Positions 1 through 9,092 are shown, counted from the stretch's first letter. The stretch is 12,694 nucleotides of DNA from Coemansia sp. RSA 1804 (GCA_027578815.1 JANBTH010000685.1:1-12694); one strand, 5' to 3'. The notes: generated by a model not told the origin, from the letters alone. A program made the numbers and translations.

Positions 1-1
1 A

Positions 2-295
2 GACATACCGTTGATCGAATCTCTTAGATCTCTTGTTCATGGGCTTCGGAGGACTCTTATCGACGACCACAAGGATAACAGAATGAAGGGGACTATGAAG
101 GGATCTGAAGTGCCAGAGGAGCAAGATGATTACGATGATGTTTTTGATATCAAAAGCAGGGCTAAGGACGATATCGATCCCTTCCAAGAGCGTATGGCTA
201 ATGCTGACGATATAGCTGAAAGCCTGGTTAAAAATATGAAGAAGGTAGCGGAACAAGCACGGACATTTATTAGGAAAGGCGAGATAGAATCGTAA
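2..295 (+). CDS. 3' end of an unrecognised protein-coding gene (5' end outside window)
   Basis: The frame is open from the first bases of the window to a TAA at 293-295, giving about 97 C-terminal residues. I do not recognise the family. The visible part has a short amphipathic stretch (LIESLRSLVHGLRRTL), then a strongly acidic linker (EVPEEQDDYDDVFD), and ends in a probable helix rich in Ala, Lys and Glu (ADDIAESLVKNMKKVAEQARTFIRKGE). There are no cysteines, no membrane segment and no catalytic motif. The first ATG inside the window is internal, and no start context precedes it, so the true start and any upstream exons lie to the left. The charged, coding-like composition contrasts with the AT-rich DNA that follows the stop, which supports a real gene end. 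Function unknown. Confidence 0.6.
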   Translation, partial: DIPLIESLRSLVHGLRRTLIDDHKDNRMKGTMKGSEVPEEQDDYDDVFDIKSRAKDDIDPFQERMANADDIAESLVKNMKKVAEQARTFIRKGEIES

Positions 296-3200
296 TGTTT
301 ATATATTTGGCAGGTGTGCTTGGTTACAGAAATAATTCTGTTATAATAATTTTGTATTTATAGAATTTTTGAATATGAAAAACCAAATTCTATCATTTAT
401 TATTGCGCATATTGTAATATGAGTTTTGATAAAATCAGGAGCATAATTGCTATGTGTATTTTTACAATTAGAAAATAAACAAATTGCACGACAAAAAATT
501 ATATGGTCCTGCCGTCTTGGTAGATTAACTTGGTGTTGGTTCTGTGCTGCGATGCTGGCGATACGCATAATCGAATTTTGGAGCCTTCTTCGTTTAGAAG
601 CTTTCATTCGTGTGTATAATCAATTCTAATGCGTGATTTATTTTTAGATTCTTATTCATATTCGCCCTGCATTTCATACATGTTCAGAAAGCAAGGAAAA
701 ACACGGCCGGTAACCAACCAACCAAACAGATAGATGAGAAAAACGGCAAAAGAGGGATACATGCTATTCAACATGTCAACATTTCTACTTCTCTGCCATA
801 TGCATAGTTTTAATGAGAATCCTGAGTGTGTTTGCCATAGTGTGGGAATTATGGATGACGGAACAGATGCAACAACTAGCGGGAATACCTGCTTTATCTT
901 TGGATATGCTCAATATATTACTTACATATTTTTCCTCACTTTTTACAAAGACAAGTTATGCACATGTAGGTGCTGCCAAATATGCAAGCAGATGAACAAG
1001 AAGAACCCTGAGTTGTCGTATCTATTTCTTCTAGCTTTTTTGGTTGCAATGAATAATACAATTGTTTGCACGAAATTGAATACATTGTTTTGTCTTTATC
1101 GATCGTCTTGTGGAGGCTGAGAGTGCGGAGTATCAATCAATCATCCCGCTCTTATTTGATTCATTTGATTGTGAATAGTGATTTTCTGAAAGAGTAATGA
1201 TTAGAGTTGACGAAAAGTGGAAATTTGCATGTCCTAACCGTCAAAGATCAACTGATCCAAGCACACAGTAAGCAAGGGCCATTGCGTTTTAGTTTAAATT
1301 AAAAAACAAACATCTAAAGGAGACCGTTGGATATTGTTATTGTATAGGAAGAAGGCGGCACCCCACAGTCGTCGTGTGTGATATTATAACACTCAAGCTC
1401 ACAATCTGACTGCACAAAAGGGTTCTCTTACGTTCAGTTTGCAGATGGATAGCTAAGCGTGATAGATTGGCGTAGAATACTGCAATTGCATATATACACG
1501 GGATGAAAACATCAACAAAAACAAAAACAAAGCTGACAACATCGATTACACGCGGGAGTGGCAGCGATTTCTTGGTCAGAAGCAGCAGCAGTACTTTTTT
1601 CACACTCGGCCAGCAGCAACCTCCCTCCCTGCCTTTGTGGCGGTTGTCAGTCATTCCAATTCATCCCAGCGCATGTGGACCCCGCCAGAGAGGCATGCTA
1701 CACGCACGCTGTAGTTCATACACATGCACGTGCCTACATGTACAGACAAGTGGAGCGAGTGTGTAGATTTGGACTAATCCCTTGCAATCGGCATGTGTGG
1801 TGCAGACGATGTACGGCAACAACAAAAAGGAAACTGCAATTGCATGGGAGGGGGGTGAGATGCAAAGGACCGCGACAGCCAAGCGAAAATAAAAAATTTC
1901 TTACTTTGCAGGACTAAAGAGTGCTTGGCCGGAAAATGAAGACACGTAGCCAACGTCCCAGCGAAATAACGCTTGCTCCATTTTGTCACTCTCTGCCTCT
2001 TCACAGTGACCGTGGATGAGGTGGAGGAAGCAGGCGCTTGGCCTTTTCTGCTTAGGGCTTTCGCGGCTGGGTTCCTATTTCTGCTTCGTGTGAATGTGAC
2101 TGGCCAGGGGAAACGGTTTGCGGACTGGGCTTTCGTCATATGGATGGGGGGATGGGGCAGAATGGATAGCCAGAATAGGCAGCAACAGCCCCATCGCCCA
2201 CCCTTCCCCCCTTTTTTCGGTACATCGTGGTGGACCACGCTATTCCTTTCTACGCAACTCTCGCCAGCAGCAACAACGCCAACTTTTGTTGTTGTCGTTG
2301 TTGGGAGCGCGTGTGTCTATTCGAATTTGCCGCGCTAACGTGAAACCTTGGGGGTATGTTTGCAAAGAGCTTGTTATTTGTCACAAGGACGCGCCGGTCT
2401 TTCATATCTTTTTACTCCTTATTTCCCCCACCCATCCCCATCCACAGTACCGGTTTAGTATCCGGGTTGCCAAAGAAATTTCTTATTGTTGGAAATGCAA
2501 GTCTTGCACCGAAAAGAACAAGCAGATAAAAACCGATTATTTCCTTTTTCTTCTCTCTCTCCTGAATGATTTGTTCCAACTAGCTGCTGCTGCTTCTGCT
2601 GCGGGCTGCAGGTAAAAAAGAAAAAGAAAAAGGGAAAAAGCTGGCTGGCTCGGTCCGATTATGTGTGTTTTCTCACTGATAGTGCTTGTGGCAAAACCAA
2701 ACCATAGCAAACAAGCAAAATATCAGCATCTAATCCACATTCACAAAAACCCCTCCCCCCTTTATTTGGACGAATGCATTAAAGGCTGTAGAGTACATGC
2801 TAATCCACAGAACCTATTCCACCACCAAGGGTATACAGGGAGAGAGGAAACCTTAAAAAGAGGACTAGTTCCTCCCTTAAATTTTAGTCATGAAAAATTT
2901 TTTGTTATTCCTTATTTTCGACTAGCACTTTAATTTTGTTTTTATATTGGCCTTTTTTTGCTATCCCTATATTTTGACATTCCGATAATATTCTTTACTT
3001 TTCTAATTGTTATTATTTGAGAGCGCTTGTTCTACAGCAACAGCAGCAGCAACAATAGCCTGCGACATTTTTGATATTTTTCAATTGAGAACTTTTTCCT
3101 TTACAGTGAGCTATATATCTATCGGTCACACTATCAAGTCTCATCCATTCCTTGCCATATTCTTTCTTTTCAGACATTGTGTATGCTCTATCTTTCCCTA

Positions 3201-3488
3201 TTTCTTTTCCTGGATATTTTATTCTCTTTATTCCTCGCTTGTATTTTGTTTTGTTGTTGGAAACAATCCAGCCGCTATTATCTCTCATTGAAGGTTACAA
3301 CAGACAACCAGCCGGGTCCATTATTTGTTCTTATAGTAATAATAATCAGTCCTTTCTTTAGATATTCTCCAAAGAACAACAAAAAGCTAGCCAGCACTAT
3401 TAGCAGACATTGTTCATAATATCCTGGTGGATCCTGGCAGATTATACTATATTCCTCTTAACACATACGTACACATACATTACGAACA
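296..3488. other. Long non-coding interval upstream of the RhoGEF gene
   Basis: No frame in these 3.2 kb looks like a conserved protein. The first kilobase is AT-rich. From about 1500 it becomes mixed and simple-sequence rich: CAAAAA-type units at 1516-1531, CAG runs near 1585-1615 and 3040-3055, a pure purine tract at 2614-2640, and pyrimidine-rich stretches from about 2900 to 3240. It presumably contains the 3' UTR of the upstream gene and the promoter and 5' UTR of the RhoGEF gene. TATATAT at 3112-3118 is a possible but unproven TATA element. Splice-like signals are described under findings. Confidence 0.55.
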
Positions 3489-6406
3489 ATGAATCCATTC
3501 GGAGCGGTATTCCAGGGCAAACTAGCATTGTTCACGTTCAACTTTACAACGAAATGCTTCCCGTTCTGCATGAAGTCGCGGAAACGGGGGCTGGTGACGC
3601 AGGACAACGGCAGCACAACGTCGCGCGCAATATCGGTACGACGGGACGTATTCCAGTCGCCGTACGAGCAGGTGGTGCGGCTAATGGAGCGGATGCTGCG
3701 GCTGCCCAGCATTGCCACCTACCTGTACCCGATCCTAATTAGCGAGCATGCGGAGCCAACGGAGTCGTGGAAGGATCCGAGACGGCCGCTGAAGACATTC
3801 GTGGCCCATGGATACACGCTCAATATTCTTCTGAACGAGCTCGAGAGTCCGTTTGTGGCAACAATCAATTTGTTTGAACGCGCGGACGAGAGCGACTACG
3901 AGGCGTTCCAGACGCAGCTGTTCTGGAAAGGGTGTATTGCTGCTGGATTCGCACCGGCGGGCATCGTTGGCAGACAGCTTTGGTTTAGCAGCGGGGGAAT
4001 TGTTGCCGATGAGCGTGCGGATGGCGAGTATCTAGATCTGGCAATGACCACGGTGGCGGCGATTCTCGATGTGCTGGAGGAGAAGGGCCGGATGGGGACA
4101 TTGGACCCGAGATACACGCGGCCCAGCGTGGTGTATCCCAGCATTCAGAATGCGTGCGAGGGCGCTCCACGACATGCGGTGCTTGCTGCCGAGTTGTCAC
4201 GCACCGAGGTGGCGTACATGCAGGATCTGGAGCGGCTGATGGTAAGTTGGAATTGGAATTGGAGTTGATGTTGTGTTCTGTTTGTTTTGCGAATTCGTAT
4301 TTGCTGCTGTTTGGTCGCTGTGGCTAGGCATCGCCCACCCGCCCGCTTTTCCCCCTTTGTCGGCGGCTGTGCATCTCGGTGCATTAGACGTTGAAGCGGA
4401 GACGGCGACGGAAAAACGGCGCCTCTTTCGTGCGTGGGGTTATTTGCAACGGGCCTAACGCTTCTGGTCTGGTGGTGGGGATGAAAAATGGGGGATGCTT
4501 GTTTGTTTCTGCATGAGAATGTGGTCCTTTTTCGTTCCTTCTCTTGTTGCGGATAAGCGTGCGTATGCAGCGAGGAGAGAGAGAAAGATGAGGTAGTTAT
4601 GTATGCATGCAGAGGAGCCACAAATACGCCCATCCCCCACACCGTCTTCCCCCAAAAAACACATACACATGCTATTGAGTTGGTGGTTTTTCCTTTGTGC
4701 TGGGAGAAGGCTCACGATCACAGTTGCAGTCGCAATGGGCGTGGAAGGCGTGATGGCGGCAGGCATGTGCTGCAAAGCATGGAGTCTGAAATATCCTATT
4801 CTGAGCACATTGCACATTATGAGTCCAGCAGTAGTGATGCGGTGCGTATAGAGAGAAAAGAGAGAGAGAGCATGTCCACTAACTTCAAGATGCCAGCACA
4901 TTGCATGCTTCACACTGGGTTATTTCTATTCTATGCGCAATGTAGACGTATGCATCAAGCGTGAGGGCGCACGTGGCATGTGATGGCTTCAAGATAGACA
5001 CGGCGACGATATTCGGGCACATTGACGAGCTACACGCGCTGCACCGCGAGTTCTCGATGCGCATCCAGTACATGGCGGCAATGCCGGCGGATGCGCAGTT
5101 CCTGGAGGGCGTGTACGCGGGACTGACGAACAGATTCAGCGCGTACTCGCGGTTCTGCGCGGGACGCGAGCAGGCGCAGCAGGCGTACCGCAAGGCGCTG
5201 CCGGCGCTGAAGGCAATGGCGGAGAACGGCGGCGGGAGGACAGATGCGAAGCTGGATCCGGTGTTCGAGGTGCCCGCGCTGTTCATGCGGCCGGTGCAGC
5301 GGCTGGCGCAGTACCCGATTCTGTTCCAGAGCATGGTGGACGCGCTGTGCGAGAGCTGCACGCAGCTGACGCGGACGGAGCAGACGCAGCGCGTGCGCGT
5401 GGTCAAGTCGGCGCACGCAGCGATGCGGCAGAGCAAGCGGATCCTGCGGCGCGCCAACGAGGCCACGCGCGAGGCAATGAACCAGGCGCACAGCGCGGAC
5501 TTCTTCGAGCGGCTGGACATTCCGCTCAGCAGCCAAGCAAGCGACGTCGGGCGTCTGCTGACAGCCACCAGCCGTGTCAGCACCACCGTTGGCGGCGGCA
5601 GCAGCTTCGATGCGCGCGAGGCGTTTCTGTTCGAGCGCAGTCTGATTGTGTGCAAGACGGTGCCGCCCGCACGCCATGCCGACGCCAGCAGGTCATCGCG
5701 CATCAAGCGCACGCTGTCGTCGCTGCAGCTGACGATGCGGTCGCCATCGCTGCGCTTCAAGGCCGCCGCCGACATCAGCAGCAGCAAGCGCCAGTCGGCG
5801 TCGTCAGCATCGTCACTGACGCTTGGCAGCAGCGCAAGCCCCGACAGCATTGGCGCCGCCGCCGACGCTGCGCTCCACCTCCTGCCGGCCATCGACATGG
5901 GCCACTCGCCGGCGCTGATCTCGCCGTCGCCATCGCCGTCGCCAATACTCCTCGGCAGCCACGCGTCGCTGCTGTCGCTGCGCGAAGACGCCATTCCAAC
6001 AATCCGCTTTGCGCCGTCCATCGATTCGCCAGCACCGACACCAGCGCCCTCGCTCGACACCAGCGCCTCGGCTCCCACGCCATTGCCGCCGCGGCTCAGC
6101 GTGTGCGAGCAGATCCCAGTGCGCGCCATCAGCGTGGTCAGCCTTGTCAGCGAGCCGCACGGCTTCATGCGGCTGGGCATCCAGACAGCTGACTCATCGG
6201 CGATGGTTGTGTTTCGGCAGCTGAGCAGCGAGACCGCCGCGCTTTGGGTGCGGATGCTGAAGCAGGCTGTGCGTCTGGTGCCTGTCGACGATGCTAACGT
6301 CTGTGCCACGCCCGGCGCTGTCTCGTCTTCCGCCGCTGCCGGTTGTCTGCTGATCAACCCCGATCTTGCTCCCGGCGGCAAAATCGCCATCCACGGCTAC
6401 GTCTAA
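3489..6406 (+). CDS. Cdc24-like Rho/Cdc42 guanine nucleotide exchange factor, two exons (3489-4241, 4946-6406)
   Basis: This is a 737-residue GEF of the Cdc24 class, expected to load GTP onto Cdc42/Rho at sites of polarised growth. Exon 1 carries the CDC24-calponin-like region, about residues 55-200 (SPYEQVVRLMERMLRLPSI..YL, DPRRPLKTFVAHGYTLNILLNE), and the start of the DH domain (RHAVLAAELSRTEVAYMQDLERL, 228-250). Exon 2 continues the DH domain to about 430, with TIFGHIDELHALHREF and the conserved MRPVQRLAQYPILF near 365-378. A PH domain follows but is split: EAFLFERSLIVCKTV (about 476-490), then roughly 150 residues of Ser/Pro/Ala low complexity including SPSPSPSP, then IPVRAISVVSLV...VFRQLSSETAALWVRMLKQAV (about 641-693). 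The C-terminal PB1 domain usual in yeast Cdc24 is not visible. ATG 3489 is chosen because it opens the frame in an A-rich context (A at -3). Coding DNA is GC-rich. Cdc24 assignment is from remembered family motifs, not a search. Confidence 0.85.
4242..4945 (+). other. Spliceosomal intron within the DH domain of the RhoGEF gene
   Basis: The donor is GTAAGT at 4242-4247 and the acceptor is TGTAG ending at 4945, giving a 704-nt phase-0 intron. Splicing joins ...MQDLERLM to TYASSVRAHV..., restoring the DH helix spacing before TIFGHIDEL. An in-frame TAG at 4943-4945 rules out any upstream acceptor in this phase. ACTAAC at 4878-4883 is a candidate branch point, 62 nt before the acceptor. The intron also holds a GA-rich tract at 4851-4870. 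Confidence 0.8.
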
Positions 6407-6542
6407 ATTCCTTCCTTTCTCCCTGTTAATCCATCATCCTTTCTTCACTCCCTTGCTGTGCCATTCTGTGTTTTATCCTTTTCTTTCTTCTTCTAAATAC
6501 CAACTATACATCTTTCTCTCCTGGACCACATTCTGCTGTGGA

Positions 6543-7253
6543 TCATCGCGCGCGCTTGGACGACGGAAGCGGGGCAATCGGCCTGTGTGCACTAGCTGCA
6601 CCGCCATCCACTTCACCGGTATCATCCTGGGCGTCATTATTGATGCGTTTACGCAAGTTCTTCTGCGCCCCCGCATTGGCACCCCGCTGCGCCGCACAGA
6701 TCGGCTCGTACTCGAGCAACTTGATGCGGTACCCATTGGCCGACGGCGTGGCACAGTACCTGCTGTTCTGAACAAACGTAATGGCATCGGCCGCCTTGAG
6801 CGCATACGTGTGCATAAGATAGGCGGCGACAAACGCCGAGCTCTTGTCGACCCCGTCGCTACAGCAAACGAGCACCGTCCTCCCCTGCTGCTCAACCAGT
6901 TCTGCCAGCGTGCGGGTGGCCTGGACGAAATGCGGAATAATGCTGACTTTGCTCACATCCGCCGGCACGTCCATCAGCGTGAACCGGATCCCCGGGATCT
7001 CTAGCTCCCGCAGAAACCGCTGCTCTGACGGGTCGCGAATACACAGCACGTGCTCTACTCCGTGGCTCGCCAGGTACTCGCTGTTGCGCACCAGATGGTA
7101 CGGTCCCAGCAGTAGGTGCCGCACAATTGGCTGTCCGTTGTACCGGTCCTCGTATGTCCACGACGGCACGCACAGTCGGATTGGACTCTGTCCCATCTCG
7201 GGCGCATCCGGCCACGCCACCATTCTCTGCGCTGCTGTGGGATCTAGATGCAT
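6543..7253 (-). CDS. STYX-like dual-specificity phosphatase-fold protein, probable pseudophosphatase
   Basis: This 236-residue protein reads as a dual-specificity phosphatase fold of the STYX type. Visible landmarks are SWTYEDRYN (31-39), IVRHLLLGPYHLVRNSEYL (43-61), VEHVLCIRD (66-74), FTLMDVPADV (91-100), which could supply the general-acid loop, then VLVCCSDGVDKSSAFVAAYLM at about 127-147, and a C-terminal DSP helix region ITFVQNSRYCATPSANGYRIKLLEYE. The signature loop keeps Cys131 but the invariant Arg of CX5R is Lys137 and the preceding His is Cys130, so catalysis is doubtful. STYX proteins are known to bind phosphosubstrates without hydrolysing them, which is the likely role here (inference). 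A basic low-complexity tail follows residue 195. The gene converges on the RhoGEF with 136 bp between stops. ATG at 7251-7253 gives a normal N-terminus for the family. Confidence 0.8.
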   Translation of the reverse strand: MHLDPTAAQRMVAWPDAPEMGQSPIRLCVPSWTYEDRYNGQPIVRHLLLGPYHLVRNSEYLASHGVEHVLCIRDPSEQRFLRELEIPGIRFTLMDVPADVSKVSIIPHFVQATRTLAELVEQQGRTVLVCCSDGVDKSSAFVAAYLMHTYALKAADAITFVQNSRYCATPSANGYRIKLLEYEPICAAQRGANAGAQKNLRKRINNDAQDDTGEVDGGAASAHRPIAPLPSSKRAR

Positions 7254-7600
7254 TATACGCTGCTGGTGTGAACTGAATTAATAAATGAAGTAAAAAATAC
7301 AAATTTTACGGAACCGCCAAAGAATTTACATGTCGAAAAAGAACGAAAGAAAAACAAGACAAAACGAAACAAATAGGTTAAAGATTTGTTAAGGGATTGT
7401 AGATCCACTCACGCCGCTACTCCTTTATTTGATTGAAACCTGGGAAAACAGCGATCAATCGACAGAGGAAGTGGCTCGGGGATGCGAGCTTTTCGGCTCA
7501 CAGGTCATTCTGGCTTTTAGTTCGGAGCGTCCAGCACAAGCCAAAAGGCAAAACCCTCCCAGGGGGAAAGGACGGGCAGAATCTAAAAACAAGTAATTAG

Positions 7601-7614
7601 ATGATCATGATCAT
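7601..7614. repeat. 14-bp perfect palindrome
   Basis: ATGATCATGATCAT equals its own reverse complement. It lies 26 bp from the larger palindrome at 7641-7666, and a CTCGAG sits between them at 7633-7638. On its own it could be chance in AT-rich DNA. Confidence 0.7.
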
Positions 7615-7640
7615 TATTATAATTGATTATATCTCGAGCA

Positions 7641-7666
7641 TATTGCCTGTCCATGGACAGGCAATA
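7641..7666. repeat. 26-bp perfect palindrome
   Basis: The half-site TATTGCCTGTCCA is followed at once by its exact reverse complement, with the centre (CCATGG) between 7653 and 7654. Symmetry ends at 7640/7667. A chance perfect 26-bp palindrome in a window of this size is unlikely (roughly 2 in 10,000 by simple counting at equal base frequencies). The half-site recurs at 12651-12663, and its core recurs at 9723-9733. It could be two abutted transposon ends, a relic of excision, or a binding site for a dimeric protein; it lies about 390 bp upstream of the STYX-like start. Confidence 0.9.
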
Positions 7667-8306
7667 CAGCGAGAGACTTGTGTGATCCAACATGGATCCG
7701 CACTTCTTCTCTCTGTTTCATACGTACCCGCCCAATCCACTGAGCCCTTTTCTCTCTCAAAAACTCACAAAAAATTGCAAAACTCCAAAAGCACAAAAAC
7801 ACTATTTTGATCCTTTTCTTTAGTTTCTTTCTATTAGTTTTTCTTCTCTCTTTTAGTTCTCTCATAGTTTTTCCTCCCCTTTTTTATTTGTCAGTAGCCG
7901 TGGTTGTTTTACAAGCGGCATAAAATAAAGGACGACGTCTAAACGCATACAATCTCTTATAATGCAATATGGTGAACATGCAAAGGCCTCTCTAACCCTC
8001 TTTATCCAACAAAGCATAGGATTCTCCAGCCCGCCCACGCTTAAAGCTTCATCTGCGAAAGCATAATTTATTGCCGGCTAATCATTATTCACTGGAAACA
8101 TGCTGTTTGGATGGAAACGTTGGCCTTGCCACCATTATTATTATTATTTTTATCACCAGTAAATAATAAAAAACTATTTTAATGTGTATAAAGCGTTTAC
8201 TTTAGTATTGAAAGATGCCGAATGCTATAGCATAGCGATTACACATTAATAACAGTTGTTTTTAAATAATAATAATGTATTCAAACAATAAAAAATAAGC
8301 TATTAA

Positions 8307-9092
8307 CGTGTGTCAGGTTATGTGCGCCAGACACAGAACGAGGAGCGCCAGCTTCAGCTGTTGCGAGATACACGTGACCCCGATTCAGAGGAGCAGCGTA
8401 TGATTCGCCACCGTCGCCAGCAGCAGCGCCAGAGACGCAGACAGAGACGCCAGGCTGAGCGTGTTGCTTACAGAGCTGAGCGCAAGGGGAATCCACCGCA
8501 GCAGCCGCTACATCGCAAGCTGCAACAATCGGCGTTTATTAACACGAAACGTATGTGGTCAAAGCTAGCAAAAAATCTAAGGAAGAAATTTGGGATGAAT
8601 CCTACGCTGGTGCTTGGCGACTGGTCTGCTAGAAATGTTCGCTGACATGCCCCGATTCCTGGTGTTGGCATGAGGCGGATGCTTGTGAAGCTCGGTTTTT
8701 GTCTTCTTCACATCGACAAATATCTTACTTCAACAATGTGCCCGTACTGCGAGACAGGCAAACTGGAGAAGTTTCTTAAAGTGGGTAATCCGCGGCCGCA
8801 CTGTCGAGGTGTGAGGCCAGTGATTATGAGCCATGCTGTCCTGCGTTGCGAAAACGTTACTTGTATTGGACGCGTGGCTTACAGGCAGTCTGACTTGATG
8901 CATCCGCGCTGTTTGAATCGCGACCTAGCAGCAGCAATGAACTTTCGGCACATTGCAAACGGTCTCCAGCAAAACGGGGCAGTTCCTGAGCGCTTCCAAC
9001 GCGGCAATCGTGTCAGGGACAATGCAGCTGTGCTAGATAATGGCGAGATGTCTTCCGATGGCCCCCCTGCTCAGCGTCGACGCACAGACTAG
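8307..9092 (+). pseudogene. Fanzor (eukaryotic TnpB-like RNA-guided nuclease) relic, 5'-truncated, in-frame stop
   Basis: One frame runs from a TAA at 8304-8306 to a TAG at 9090-9092, broken only by a TGA at 8643-8645. Before the TGA there is a very basic Arg/Gln-rich helix (8400-8460), then TKRMWSKLAKNLRKKFG and the LVLGDWSA motif (GDWS at 8616-8627) expected at the RuvC-II position of Fanzor proteins. After it come PIPGVGMRRMLVKLGF, DKYLTS, a zinc ribbon made of CPYC (8739-8750) and CENVTC (8847-8864), and NRDLAAAMNF, the RuvC-III motif with its Asp at 8922-8924. This motif order is characteristic of Fanzor/OrfB-Zn-ribbon proteins. RuvC-I (DPG region) and the guide/target-binding N-terminal half are absent, the relic begins without an ATG (GTG at 8310), and composition jumps from AT-rich to GC-rich at the left edge. 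I infer an inactive fragment of a transposon-borne gene. TnpB itself is a less likely reading because of GDWS and the eukaryotic context. Confidence 0.83.

Larger units (their letters stand above)
7254..8306. other. Non-coding interval between the STYX-like gene and the Fanzor relic
   Basis: No credible gene is seen. The part next to 7253 should contain the STYX-like promoter on the minus strand. A short GC-richer patch at about 7435-7580 has small hairpins but no tRNA or snRNA features. Two perfect palindromes lie at 7601-7614 and 7641-7666. From about 7700 to 8306 the DNA is AT-rich with ATT/AAT repeats (8138-8153, 8266-8276), and it ends sharply at the GC-rich Fanzor relic. Confidence 0.55.

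Noticed and set aside
734..1120. 128-codon Cys-rich frame with hydrophobic stretches
   Set aside because: No signal peptide, no regular cysteine spacing and no recognisable domain; composition follows the AT-rich background. A real small gene cannot be excluded, but nothing supports it.
1503..2615. Several overlapping frames of 87-165 codons on both strands
   Set aside because: They overlap each other, are dominated by simple-sequence translations (poly-Ser, Thr/Lys, Pro/His) and show no conserved motif.
5347..6192. 281-codon plus-strand frame inside the RhoGEF
   Set aside because: Same-strand shadow with a His/Arg/Ala-biased translation and no domain.
4885..6390. 501-codon open frame on the minus strand
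   Set aside because: It lies antisense to the RhoGEF exon 2, whose DH and PH motifs are unmistakable. Its Ser/Ala/Arg-rich translation is the usual shadow of GC-rich coding DNA.
7435..7580. GC-richer patch with small hairpins as a possible tRNA, 5S or snRNA
   Set aside because: No cloverleaf, no A/B box pair and no conserved snRNA blocks could be found.
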